64,000 bases of DNA from Pseudomonadota bacterium (GTDB taxonomy: Bacteria; Pseudomonadota; Alphaproteobacteria; Caulobacterales; Caulobacteraceae). A model generated the notes under the pieces. That model did not search any database. It worked only from the letters and a program-made list of their open reading frames with translations, and was not told the origin of the DNA. Below, piece after piece: positions 43,392-50,740 of the stretch. The stretch lies in the NCBI GenBank assembly GCA_963205005.1, contig CAUJHW010000150.1, positions 1 to 64,000 of the forward strand, in the 5' to 3' direction. The position numbers were made by a program, and so were the translations under genes. The number at the start of each line of letters is the position of its first letter. Position 1 is the first letter of the stretch.

Positions 43392-43577
43392 ATGGACGCG
43401 CTCAAACCCTTCCTGCTGCTGGCGTGCGTCGCCTTCGTCACCGGTTTCGCCGGCTACGTGGCCGTGCTCCGGGTGCAGGACCTGGCGTCGCCGGTGGCGA
43501 CCTGGCAGGGGCCGATCGAGGCGACCGCGCCGGCCCCGATGACCGCCGACAGCTGGAACATCGGCAAGCGGATCTGA
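43392..43577 (+). CDS. Small single-pass membrane protein of unknown function
   Basis: Protein of 61 aa. An N-terminal hydrophobic segment (LKPFLLLACVAFVTGFAGYVAVL) acts as signal anchor or uncleaved signal. A short Pro/Ala-rich external part ends with TADSWNIGKRI. No family recognised. The ATG at 43392 has only a weak AGGA upstream. The distinct tail and neighbouring-gene spacing (14 bases to the convergent cysQ) favour a real gene. Confidence 0.55.
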   Translation: MDALKPFLLLACVAFVTGFAGYVAVLRVQDLASPVATWQGPIEATAPAPMTADSWNIGKRI

Positions 43578-43590
43578 CGCCTGCGCGGCC

Positions 43591-44358
43591 TCAGCCGCCG
43601 CGCGCCACGAACCAGCCGTTGCGGAATCCCGCGTCCGCCTTGCCATAGCCGAACACCTGTCCTTCCGGCGTCAGGAAGCTGCCGCCGGCCGCCTCCAGCA
43701 CCGCGTGCCCGGCGGCTACGTCCCATTCCATGGTCGGCCCGTGCCGCGGATAGATGTCGGCCGAGCCCTCGGCGATCCGGCAGAGCTTGATCGAGGAATC
43801 CATCGGCTCGCGCAGGTGGAACCCGTACTCGTCCGCCAGCTTCTGCGCGGTCTCTTCCTTCATGGTGTGGCTGATCAGGGCGATGGCCGCGCCCTCCGGC
43901 CAGGGCCGCACCCGCACCGGCGCCGACGGACCGCCGCGGGTCCGCTTCAGCGCCTGACCGGCGTGGGTGTACCAGGTCTCGCCCGAAGGCGGCGCGCAGA
44001 CGGCGCCGGCCACCGGACGGCCATCCTGGATCAGGCCGATGTTGACGGTGAAGTTGGGATCGCCGCGGACGAAGGCCTTGGTGCCATCCAGCGGATCGAC
44101 CAGGAAGAAGCGAGGGCCGATGGCGTCGGGCGTGCCGAACTCGCTGGCGTCCTCTTCCGAGATCACCGGGATGTCCGGGAAGCGCGCGGCGAGGTGTTCG
44201 AGGATCAGCTTCTCGCCCCTCTGGTCCGCCTCGGTGACCGGACTTTCGTCGGCCTTGTGGGTGACCGTCAGACCTGAGCGCCACAGGGGCAGGATGAGGG
44301 CCGCGGCCGCCTCGCAGATCTCGGCCAGCGCCTGGCCCACGTCGTTGTCGTCGCTCAA
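43591..44358 (-). CDS. cysQ: 3'(2'),5'-bisphosphate nucleotidase (CysQ)
   Basis: Mg-dependent phosphatase of the inositol-monophosphatase fold (255 aa) that recycles 3'-phosphoadenosine 5'-phosphate formed in sulphate assimilation. Metal-site motifs are ISEEDASEFG (near residue 70), DPLDGTKAF and the C-terminal WDVAAGHAVLEAAGG. The start is unsure; I place it at TTG 44358 behind GAGGG, because the upstream in-frame extension reads like non-coding sequence. It is divergent from chpT with 166 bases between them. Confidence 0.88.
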   Translation of the reverse strand: MSDDNDVGQALAEICEAAAALILPLWRSGLTVTHKADESPVTEADQRGEKLILEHLAARFPDIPVISEEDASEFGTPDAIGPRFFLVDPLDGTKAFVRGDPNFTVNIGLIQDGRPVAGAVCAPPSGETWYTHAGQALKRTRGGPSAPVRVRPWPEGAAIALISHTMKEETAQKLADEYGFHLREPMDSSIKLCRIAEGSADIYPRHGPTMEWDVAAGHAVLEAAGGSFLTPEGQVFGYGKADAGFRNGWFVARGG

Positions 44359-44524
44359 GTCGCCCTCGGGTCTGTCACTCGTATCGGGCCGATGTCTTAG
44401 AGCGCGGGCGGCGAGCGAGGGAACCGGTTTTGCGGGCGCGCCTGCTTTTCTTTCCGCCGCCACGCCGCCGGGACCGGGTTCCGGGCGTTCCCCCGGGGCG
44501 CAAATCGCGCCAAGGTCGCCCGCC

Positions 44525-45178
44525 ATGACTGACACCGCCGAGCCTGCCGTTATCCGCCCCGCCGAACTGGCCGCCTTCCTGGCGGCGCGGATGTGCCACG
44601 ACTTCATCAGCCCGGCGAGTGCGATCAGTTCCGGTCTGGACCTGCTGGACGACCCCTCGGCGCAGGACATGCGCGAAGAGGCCATGGGCCTGATCACCAG
44701 TTCGGCGAAGAAGCTGGCCGATCTGCTGTCATTCTGCCGGGTGGCGTTCGGGGCCTCGGCGTCTGCCGAGACCTTCGATGTGCGCGAACTGGAGAAGCTC
44801 GCCCAGGGCGCCTTCGCCCACATGCGCGCCGAGCTGGAATGGACCGTCGAGGCGCCGGCGGTGAACAAGCCTGCCGCCCGCACCCTGCTGAACCTCGCCC
44901 AGATGGCCGGGGCCGCCCTGCCGACCGGCGGGACCGCCCGCGTTCGCGCGGTTCAGGAAGGCGCGTCGCTGGCCATCGCCATGGAGGCCGTCGGCCCCCG
45001 CGCGCGGCTTCGGCCCGAGGTGCTGGCCGGGCTGCAGGGCAAGGCCCAGGGCGAAGGCCTGCACGGTCACTGGGTGCAGGCCTACTATGTCCATCTGTTC
45101 GTCGGCGACGCCGGAGGCCGGGTGTTCGCCGACGTCCAGGACGACCGCGTGATCTTCGCCGCGACCCTTCCGGCCTGA
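44525..45178 (+). CDS. chpT: Histidine phosphotransferase ChpT
   Basis: Protein of 217 aa that in Caulobacter accepts phosphate from CckA and passes it to CtrA and CpdR, setting cell-cycle progress. It has the ChpT plan: a dimerisation helix pair with the phospho-His in AARMCHDFISPASAISSGLD (His near residue 22), then a degenerate HATPase-like domain without ATP motifs. It forms the first gene of a run with a single-domain receiver and CheR, hinting at two-component signalling beyond CtrA. The 166-base region before it shares its promoter space with cysQ; I see no clear CtrA box there. Confidence 0.94.
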   Translation: MTDTAEPAVIRPAELAAFLAARMCHDFISPASAISSGLDLLDDPSAQDMREEAMGLITSSAKKLADLLSFCRVAFGASASAETFDVRELEKLAQGAFAHMRAELEWTVEAPAVNKPAARTLLNLAQMAGAALPTGGTARVRAVQEGASLAIAMEAVGPRARLRPEVLAGLQGKAQGEGLHGHWVQAYYVHLFVGDAGGRVFADVQDDRVIFAATLPA

Positions 45179-45270
45179 GGCCGGCCCCGCGCGATAAGCG
45201 CGTCTTCACACCCGGCGTTAACCTCCTCGGCGCGACATACAGGCTCCCCGGTTACGGAGTGCGTCGCGCC

Positions 45271-45651
45271 TTGAAGACCTGCCTCGTCGTCGACGACAGC
45301 CGCGTGATCCGCAAGGTCTCGCGCCGGATCCTGGAGGATCTCGGCTTCGAGGTTGCGGAAGCGTCGGACGGTGTCGAGGCCATGGCCTGGTGCTCGGCCG
45401 TGATGCCGGACGTCATCCTCCTGGACTGGATCATGCCGGTGATGGACGGGCTGGAATTCGTCGTGCGCCTTCGCGGCGAGCCGGGCGGCGAGACCCCCCG
45501 GGTGATCTTCTGCAGCGGCGAGACCGAGATCGACCGCATCCGCGAGGCGCTGGACGCCGGGGCCGACGAATACATCATGAAGCCCTTTGACGGCGCGATC
45601 GTCGCCGGCAAGCTGCACGACCTGGGCCTGCTCGAGGAGCTGGCCGCATGA
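45271..45651 (+). CDS. CheY-like single-domain response regulator
   Basis: Protein of 126 aa made only of a receiver domain: acidic pair in CLVVDDSRVIRKVSRRIL, phospho-Asp in VILLDWIMPVMDG (near residue 54), Thr/Ser in FCSGET, and Lys in IMKPFDG. There is no output domain, so it acts by protein contact. The TTG at 45271 is the likeliest start, since family members begin about MKTCLVVDDS; GTG at 45259 is possible. Its stop overlaps the start of cheR (ATGA). Confidence 0.9.
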   Translation: MKTCLVVDDSRVIRKVSRRILEDLGFEVAEASDGVEAMAWCSAVMPDVILLDWIMPVMDGLEFVVRLRGEPGGETPRVIFCSGETEIDRIREALDAGADEYIMKPFDGAIVAGKLHDLGLLEELAA

Positions 45652-46511
45652 TCGATCCGATGGACCGGGCCTTCATCTCCGCCCTGTGCCTGGCGCGGGC
45701 CGGGCTGAGGATCGATCCGGACAGGTCCTATCTGATCGAGGGCCGCCTGGCGTCGGTGGCCCGTCGCGAGGGGTTCGCCTCACCCGTGGACCTGATCCAG
45801 GCCCTGCGCGCCTCCGGGGACGAGCGCCTGGGCTGGGCGGCGGTCGAGGCCATGGCCATGCCGGAGACCCAGTTCTTCCGCGACCGCGCCGTGTTCGACC
45901 ACCTGGCCAACGAGGTTCTGCCGGCCCTGGCGAAGGCCCGCGAGGGCGAACCGGTCAGGATCTGGAGCGTCGCCTGCGGGACAGGCCAGGAAATCTACTC
46001 CCTGGCCATGATGCTGGCGGAAACGCCGGGCCTGGCCGACCGCGCTGAGCTGTTCGGCTCGGACCTGTCCGAGCGAAGCCTCGAAAAGGCCCAGGCGGGG
46101 CTCTACTCGCAGTTCGAAGTCCAGCGCGGACTGCCGGCGCGCGGGCTGGTCCGGCATTTCGAGAAGCGCGGCGAGGGGTATGCCCTGTCGCCCCGGATTC
46201 GCCAGATGGTCCGCTGGCGGCGTGTGAACCTGCTGGACGACCTGTCCCGCTTCGGACAGTTCGACCTGCTGCTCTGCCGCAATGTGCTGGGCGCCATGGC
46301 GCCGGAGGCCCAGGTCCGCGTTCGCGCCGCACTTGGTCGGGCGCTGGCGCCGGGCGGGCGGCTGGTGCTGGGCCTGAAGGATGGGGGCGAGCTGCTCACC
46401 AGCATCGCGCCGGAAATCGGCCTCTACGCCGCGCCTGGCGAAGGCGGCCCGATGAACGTCGAACCCCGCCGCATGGCGACGGGGTCCGGATCTATGGTCG
46501 TCGAACTCTAG
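45648..46511 (+). CDS. CheR-type protein-glutamate methyltransferase
   Basis: S-adenosylmethionine-dependent methyltransferase of chemoreceptor glutamates (287 aa). The N-terminal helical domain includes AMAMPETQFFRDRAVFDHL. The SAM site is IWSVACGTGQEIYSLAMM (near residues 105-122), with LFGSDLSERSLEKAQAG and LLLCRNVLGAM after it. Coupled by ATGA to the single-domain receiver, so the two may act on one receptor. No chemoreceptor or cheA is in the window. Its end overlaps the entericidin-like gene by 4 bases. Confidence 0.93.
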   Translation: MIDPMDRAFISALCLARAGLRIDPDRSYLIEGRLASVARREGFASPVDLIQALRASGDERLGWAAVEAMAMPETQFFRDRAVFDHLANEVLPALAKAREGEPVRIWSVACGTGQEIYSLAMMLAETPGLADRAELFGSDLSERSLEKAQAGLYSQFEVQRGLPARGLVRHFEKRGEGYALSPRIRQMVRWRRVNLLDDLSRFGQFDLLLCRNVLGAMAPEAQVRVRAALGRALAPGGRLVLGLKDGGELLTSIAPEIGLYAAPGEGGPMNVEPRRMATGSGSMVVEL

Positions 46512-46645
46512 TTCTTGGCGTCCTGGGCGGTGTCCTTGACGGCGCCGCCGACAGATTCCACGTCCTTGCCGGCGCCGGCGACGGTGTTGCAGGCCGCGAC
46601 AGCCAGGCTGGCGGTCAGGATGGCCATCAGAAATACATTGCGCAT
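46508..46645 (-). CDS. Entericidin-like small lipoprotein
   Basis: Protein of 45 aa with a lipoprotein signal (RNVFLMAILTASLAVAAC, Cys at residue 19) and a short Gly/Ala/Lys tail (NTVAGAGKDVESVGGAVKD). This matches the entericidin EcnA/EcnB family, small stress-induced lipoproteins. Too short for many gene finders. The ATG at 46645 has GGGAG upstream. A well-spaced EcfG-type promoter lies 44-69 bases upstream, inside the end of phyK, so stress control is likely. Confidence 0.85.
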   Translation of the reverse strand: MRNVFLMAILTASLAVAACNTVAGAGKDVESVGGAVKDTAQDAKN

Positions 46646-46688
46646 GGGGGGAAGCTCCCGGGGGGTTTCAAGAAACGATCCCCGCGGC

Positions 46689-46714
46689 AACGCTTCAGGC
46701 GGCCGCCTGGTTCC
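46689..46714 (-). promoter_or_regulatory. EcfG-type promoter for entericidin-like gene, inside phyK 3' end
   Basis: On the minus strand GGAAC (46714-46710), 17 bases, then CGTT (46692-46689). Both elements match the EcfG consensus GGAAC-N16/17-CGTT exactly. The expected start point is about 46682, giving a 5' leader near 37 nt. The -35 element and most of the spacer overlap phyK's last codons. Confidence 0.8.
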
Positions 46715-48410
46715 CTCGGAGGGCCGGAGCCTCCGCCGCGGACGGGGTCGGGAAGATCAGCCGTGCGGTGATCCCGCCATCGGCATTGCGGCCGAACTCG
46801 GTGCGGCCCCTGAGCTGCCGGGCGAAAGCGGTCATCAGGGTGCGGCCGACGCCGGACCTCGCCAGGTCTCCCTCGGTCGCCGCGCCGTCGTCGGAAATCT
46901 CCAGCTCGGCCTCGGCCCCCCGGACGGTGAAGTTGACCCGCAGGAATCCGCCGCGCCCTGCGAAAGCGTGCTTCTGGGCGTTGGTGATGGCTTCGACGGC
47001 GAACAGCGCCAGTGGCGCCAGCCGGTCAGGATCGATGACCAGCGGCTCGACCTTCAGCTCGGTGCGCACCGCATGGCCATGCATCATCTCGCCCGAGACC
47101 AGCTGGGCGGTCAGCTCTTCCAGGAACGGCCGCAGGTCCACCCGCTTGAGGTCCGGCCCCTGGTAGAGCGCACGGTAGATCAGGGCGAGCGCGGTGATCC
47201 GCTGGCGGGTGTCGCTCATCGCCGAGCGGGCCGCCGGATCGGTCAGCGAGCGCTGCTGCATGTTGAGCAGGCTGGAGATGACCTGGAGGTTGTTCTTCAC
47301 CCGGTGATGGATCTCGCGCATCAGCTCGTCCTTCTGGGCCAGGCTGTCGCGCAGGGAGGCGTCGCGGCCGACGATGGCGTCGGCCATGTCCTCCAGGGTT
47401 TCGGCGAGTTCGCGGATCTCCGGCGGCATCTGCTCGGCCTGGACCGGCCGGACGCTCAGCCGTCCTCGGGCGTACAGGGCGGCGATCCGCTGCAGATAGA
47501 CGATCCAGCGCACGACCACCCGCTCGGCCATCAGTGACACCGCCACCAGGGCCAGCAGGAAGGTGAGCAGCGGCAGGGCGATGCCGCTGAGGGGGTTCAG
47601 CCGCGCCCACGACAGCAGCCCGGGCGCCGGCGCCGACAGCACCACATAGACCTGGTCGCCCACCACCGGGGCCGCGGAGAAGATCCGCCGGCGACCCTGG
47701 GCGTCCTTTCCCGACCAGACCAGGGAGCCCTTGGCCTGAACCCTGGCCCGCCAGCCTTGCGGAAGTTCCGGGAAGGCGCTGGCGTCCGTGGTGGTCATGT
47801 AACGTCCGGACGTCCCGGTCAGGCCGACCTCGGCGCCGCGCGGCAGGGAGGGATCGTTGACCTTGGGCTGGAGGCTGGCGAGCGAGATGGCCGCCACCAC
47901 GGCGCCATCGAACGCCCCGTCAGGGCCGGCCGCGCGGGCCGCGGCGAGCACGGCGGGCTCAGGCGCGTAGCTGGTTCCGGAATCGCGCGTGAAGGTCAGC
48001 TCTCCGCCCTCCGCCAGCTGGCGGAACCAGGGACGGCTGGCCCGGTCAGGATCGGCGCGGACCGTGCGGGCCGAGCAGACGACCCGCCCCTGGCGATCGA
48101 ACCGGATCAGGTTGAGGTAGCCCGGGATGCGCTCGGTGACCTCGCTCAGCCTCTGGGCGCACTGATAGCCCACCGCCCCCGGCGCGAGGGTCTGCAGCAG
48201 GATGTCGGCGCTTTCCATCCGGGCGCGGGCGACGGCGGCGCTGCGTTCGGCGGCGAAGCCGAGGTTCTGGCGCAGCTCGCGCGCCTGATGCTGGAATCCG
48301 ATCGCGGCCTGCAGTGCGCCCAGCGCCAGCACAGGCAAGAGCGCAACGGCCAGGGCCGCGGTCAGGCGGACCCGGATCGTGCTCAGCGAACTCCAGGGCT
48401 TGCTCACCAC
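46695..48410 (-). CDS. phyK: GSR sensor histidine kinase PhyK-like
   Basis: Membrane kinase of 571 aa that activates PhyR in the general stress response. Membrane helices lie near residues 14-34 and 272-294 around a periplasmic sensor of about 235 residues, then a HAMP-type linker. The HisKA_2 dimerisation domain has its phospho-His in REIHHRVKNNLQVISSLLNM (near residue 371), and a compact HATPase domain follows (AITNAQKHAF, SDDGAATEGD). The start is GTG 48410. It sits 15 bases after ecfG on the same strand, so nepR-ecfG-phyK form one unit, as in Caulobacter. Confidence 0.9.
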   Translation of the reverse strand: MVSKPWSSLSTIRVRLTAALAVALLPVLALGALQAAIGFQHQARELRQNLGFAAERSAAVARARMESADILLQTLAPGAVGYQCAQRLSEVTERIPGYLNLIRFDRQGRVVCSARTVRADPDRASRPWFRQLAEGGELTFTRDSGTSYAPEPAVLAAARAAGPDGAFDGAVVAAISLASLQPKVNDPSLPRGAEVGLTGTSGRYMTTTDASAFPELPQGWRARVQAKGSLVWSGKDAQGRRRIFSAAPVVGDQVYVVLSAPAPGLLSWARLNPLSGIALPLLTFLLALVAVSLMAERVVVRWIVYLQRIAALYARGRLSVRPVQAEQMPPEIRELAETLEDMADAIVGRDASLRDSLAQKDELMREIHHRVKNNLQVISSLLNMQQRSLTDPAARSAMSDTRQRITALALIYRALYQGPDLKRVDLRPFLEELTAQLVSGEMMHGHAVRTELKVEPLVIDPDRLAPLALFAVEAITNAQKHAFAGRGGFLRVNFTVRGAEAELEISDDGAATEGDLARSGVGRTLMTAFARQLRGRTEFGRNADGGITARLIFPTPSAAEAPALRGNQAAA

Positions 48411-48425
48411 ATCAATACGTCCGCC

Positions 48426-49037
48426 TTACCGGACGAGGCTTAGACGCTCCGCGTCGGCGAGAATAGAACGCATCGCGTCCGAGGCGGAACCTCCGTCGCG
48501 GTCGTAGGCGCCGCTTTCAAGGATCACATGAAGCGCCCGGCGGGCGCGGCTGACGCGGCTCTTCACGGTGCCCACGGCGCAGCCGCAGATCTCGGCCGCT
48601 TCCTCATAGGCGAAGCCGCCGGCGCCGACGAGGATCAGGGCTTCCCGCTGCTCGGCCGGCAGCATGGCCAGGCCCAGGCGCAGTTCATCCAGCGCCACCG
48701 GCGCCTCGGGATCGTCCACGGCGACGAGGGTCCGTTCCGCCGCCTCCTGGTCGAGCTGGGTGGAACGCCATGACCGGCGCTTCTCGGAATAGAACTGGTT
48801 GCGAAGGATCATGAAGGTCCAGGCCTTCATGTTGGTGCCCATCTGGAAGCTGGCCCGCGCGTCCCAGGCCTTGACCATCGCGTCCTGCGCCAGGTCGTCG
48901 GCGGCGGTCGCGTCGCCGCACAGGGTGCGGGCGAAGGCGCGCAGGTGCGGGATCAGCTTGACCAGGTCGGTCTTGAACGCGTGGTCCTCGGCTTCGGAAC
49001 GGGGCGGACGCGGCTTTTTCTCAGGGGCGTCCATCAT
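48426..49037 (-). CDS. ecfG: ECF sigma factor EcfG (SigT-type)
   Basis: General-stress sigma factor of 203 aa. Region 2 is DLVKLIPHLRAFARTLCG to AWTFMILRNQFYSEKRR, with the EcfG-type DDLAQDAMVKAWDAR. Region 4 is LPAEQREALILVGAGGFAYEEAA to VKSRVSRARRAL. It directs RNA polymerase to GGAAC-N16/17-CGTT promoters and is held by NepR until PhyR is phosphorylated. ATG at 49037 overlaps the nepR stop (ATGA). It is probably autoregulated, since a consensus EcfG promoter precedes nepR. Confidence 0.96.
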   Translation of the reverse strand: MMDAPEKKPRPPRSEAEDHAFKTDLVKLIPHLRAFARTLCGDATAADDLAQDAMVKAWDARASFQMGTNMKAWTFMILRNQFYSEKRRSWRSTQLDQEAAERTLVAVDDPEAPVALDELRLGLAMLPAEQREALILVGAGGFAYEEAAEICGCAVGTVKSRVSRARRALHVILESGAYDRDGGSASDAMRSILADAERLSLVR

Positions 49038-49222
49038 GACTTCTCCGGACCCCGCTCGTCGGCACGACGAAGAATTTCGAGGAATTCGTCCGGGACGTCC
49101 TCGCCCACCACCTCGTCGAACATCTGGCGCAGGCGTACGCCGATCGCCTGCTGGCGCAGGCGCGCCTCATCGAGCGCAGCGGAGGCCCGGCGGCTCTCCG
49201 GTAAGGGACGTTGTTCGATCAT
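49034..49222 (-). CDS. nepR: Anti-sigma factor NepR
   Basis: Small anti-sigma factor of 62 aa binding EcfG, and PhyR when PhyR is phosphorylated. The conserved core is AIGVRLRQMFDEVVGEDVP followed by DEFLEILRRAD. I choose ATG 49222 because the only other in-frame candidate, a TTG at 49282, lies within the -10 element of the likely EcfG promoter and upstream of the expected transcript start. The resulting length matches known NepR proteins. No good Shine-Dalgarno is seen. Overlaps ecfG by ATGA. Confidence 0.9.
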   Translation of the reverse strand: MIEQRPLPESRRASAALDEARLRQQAIGVRLRQMFDEVVGEDVPDEFLEILRRADERGPEKS

Positions 49223-49280
49223 GTCGTCGGCGCCGCGCTCACGCGAGGACCGCCCCCTCTTGTGTTCCTTGTCGTCGCTC

Positions 49281-49305
49281 AACGCACGCGTCCCACCGAG
49301 GTTCC
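49281..49305 (-). promoter_or_regulatory. EcfG-type promoter of nepR-ecfG-phyK
   Basis: Minus strand GGAAC (49305-49301), 16 bases, CGTT (49284-49281), an exact match to the consensus. It should make ecfG autoregulated. Transcription would begin near 49274, about 52 bases before the nepR ATG. Confidence 0.85.
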
Positions 49306-49330
49306 CAGGTCAGACGCGCAGGATGCGAAA

Positions 49331-49356
49331 AACCTTGACCGTTGGGAACCGGTTCC
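49331..49356 (-). promoter_or_regulatory. Second, weaker EcfG-like element on the minus strand
   Basis: GGAAC (49356-49352), 17 bases, GGTT (49334-49331), so the -10 has one mismatch. It shares the palindrome GGGAACCGGTTCCC (49344-49357) with the phyR promoter on the other strand. It may be a secondary nepR promoter or only a by-product of the palindrome. Confidence 0.4.
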
Positions 49357-49369
49357 CTGCGATGGCGTT
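49345..49369 (+). promoter_or_regulatory. EcfG-type promoter of phyR
   Basis: GGAAC (49345-49349), 16 bases, CGTT (49366-49369), exact consensus. Expected start near 49376, about 78 bases before the phyR TTG. The -35 element is half of a 14-base palindrome. Confidence 0.85.
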
Positions 49370-49453
49370 AGGTTTCACGATGGGGCCTGGTCGGGGGATC
49401 TCCCCCCCGCACCGGGCTGCCAGGTGAAAACCGCAACACGGGAGGGGTCACCC

Positions 49454-50254
49454 TTGAGTCTGCTAGCCCGACTGGCGCCGCATCTTCCCTATGTGCGCCG
49501 CTATGCGCGCGCCCTTACCGGCGACCAGACCACCGGCGACCACTACGTCCGGGTGGCCCTTGAGGCGCTTGCCGCCGGAGAGCGCACCCTTGAGGCCGGG
49601 CTCACCCCCAGGGTCGCGCTCTACCATGTGTTCCACGCCATCTGGTGCTCCACGGGCGCGCAGCTCGAACCCGGCCAGGATGACGAAGGCTACGCCGACG
49701 AGGCGACACGGCGGCTGATGCGCATCGCCCCGCGGTCGCGACAGGCCTTCCTGCTCACGGCCCTCGAGGGCTTCACTCCCTCCGAGGCCTCGCAGATCCT
49801 CGATACCGACTTCGCGGAGGTCGAGCAGCTGATCTCGGCCGCCCAGGCCGAGATTGACGCCGAACTGGCCACCGATGTCCTGATCATCGAGGACGAGCCG
49901 GTGATCGCCGCCGACATCGAGGCGCTGGTGACGGAGCTGGGTCATACGGTTGTGGACATCGCCGCCACGCGGTCGGAGGCTGTCGATGCGGTGAGCCGCA
50001 GGACCCCCGGACTCGTTCTGGCCGACATCCAGCTGGCCGACGGCTCTTCCGGCATCGACGCGGTGAAGGACATCCTGGCCCGCTACGACATCCCGGTGAT
50101 CTTCATCACGGCCTTCCCGGAACGGCTGCTGACGGGGGAACGGCCGGAGCCCACCTTCCTGATCACCAAGCCCTTCCAGCCGGAGACGGTGAAGGCGGCG
50201 ATCGGCCAGGCGCTGTTCTTCCATCCCCGAAATTCGAGCCGCCAGGCGGCCTGA
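49454..50254 (+). CDS. phyR: General stress response regulator PhyR
   Basis: Anti-anti-sigma response regulator of 266 aa. The N-terminal sigma-like domain (about residues 1-125) mimics EcfG and captures NepR. The C-terminal receiver has the acidic pair in VLIIEDEPVIAADIEAL, phospho-Asp in LVLADIQLADG (near residue 190), Thr in VIFITAFPERLL and Lys in LITKPF. Phosphorylation by PhyK or other HWE/HisKA_2 kinases opens it. The TTG start has GGAGGGG 6 bases upstream. Divergent from nepR-ecfG; followed by a clear terminator. Confidence 0.97.
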   Translation: MSLLARLAPHLPYVRRYARALTGDQTTGDHYVRVALEALAAGERTLEAGLTPRVALYHVFHAIWCSTGAQLEPGQDDEGYADEATRRLMRIAPRSRQAFLLTALEGFTPSEASQILDTDFAEVEQLISAAQAEIDAELATDVLIIEDEPVIAADIEALVTELGHTVVDIAATRSEAVDAVSRRTPGLVLADIQLADGSSGIDAVKDILARYDIPVIFITAFPERLLTGERPEPTFLITKPFQPETVKAAIGQALFFHPRNSSRQAA

Positions 50255-50278
50255 ACGGACTGAGCGGTAAACCGGACG

Positions 50279-50308
50279 GGGCGTCGCCTTCACGAGGCGA
50301 CGCCCTTT
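50279..50308 (+). terminator. Rho-independent terminator after phyR
   Basis: An 11-bp stem (50279-50289 with 50295-50305), 5-base loop, then TTT. It lies 25 bases after the phyR stop and just before the end of the convergent small membrane gene. Confidence 0.85.
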
Positions 50309-50323
50309 CCATGTGTGCGGGCC

Positions 50324-50584
50324 TTATGGAGCGGTGGAAGCTGCGGGAGTCGGCGAGGTCGGCGCCGGCGTGTCGAAGGTGGCGGCGGTGGCGGCGCGCT
50401 GGGCCGTTGTCTGTTCGCTGCCGGCCAGGTCGGGGGCCTTCCAGGTCCAGGCCGCGAACAGGCCAAGCGCCGCCAGCAGGGTCCCGAACAGCAAAACCCA
50501 GAAGACATGCTGGCCCCAGCGCCCCTGGCGGGCGCGGGTGGCGGTGAGGATGGGCCTCCGGGCCTCGCGGGAAAGGATCGCCAT
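50324..50584 (-). CDS. Small membrane protein, probable GSR target
   Basis: Protein of 86 aa: a basic cytoplasmic N-terminus (REARRPILTATRARQGRW), one membrane helix (HVFWVLLFGTLLAALGLFAAW, about residues 26-46) and a Thr/Ala/Pro-rich external tail. I do not recognise a named family. AGGAG is 8 bases before the ATG at 50584. An exact EcfG-type promoter lies 54-79 bases upstream, so it should be switched on in general stress. Confidence 0.75.
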   Translation of the reverse strand: MAILSREARRPILTATRARQGRWGQHVFWVLLFGTLLAALGLFAAWTWKAPDLAGSEQTTAQRAATAATFDTPAPTSPTPAASTAP

Positions 50585-50637
50585 GGTCGAACTCCTGTTG
50601 GAACACCTCGCCGCCACGCGGGAGATGCAGGAGGACA

Positions 50638-50663
50638 AACGCGCGCCTGCGTCGCGACGTTCC
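50638..50663 (-). promoter_or_regulatory. EcfG-type promoter for 50.3-50.6 kb small membrane gene
   Basis: Minus strand GGAAC (50663-50659), 17 bases, CGTT (50641-50638), exact consensus. Predicted start about 50631, leader near 47 nt. Confidence 0.8.
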
Positions 50664-50709
50664 GGCGACGCTGTCTGGGCGGCGGGTTCACAAAAAATCA
50701 CCGACGCCG

Positions 50710-50734
50710 GGAACACACGCTGGGGTCGCGGGTT
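50710..50734 (+). promoter_or_regulatory. EcfG-like promoter of the candidate stress sRNA
   Basis: GGAAC (50710-50714), 16 bases, GGTT (50731-50734); equally GGAAC-N17-GTT. The -35 is exact and the -10 has one change from CGTT. A TATAT follows at 50737. Transcription would start close to 50741, exactly at the base of the RNA's outer stem, with no protein gene following. Confidence 0.65.
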
Positions 50735-50740
50735 CTATAT

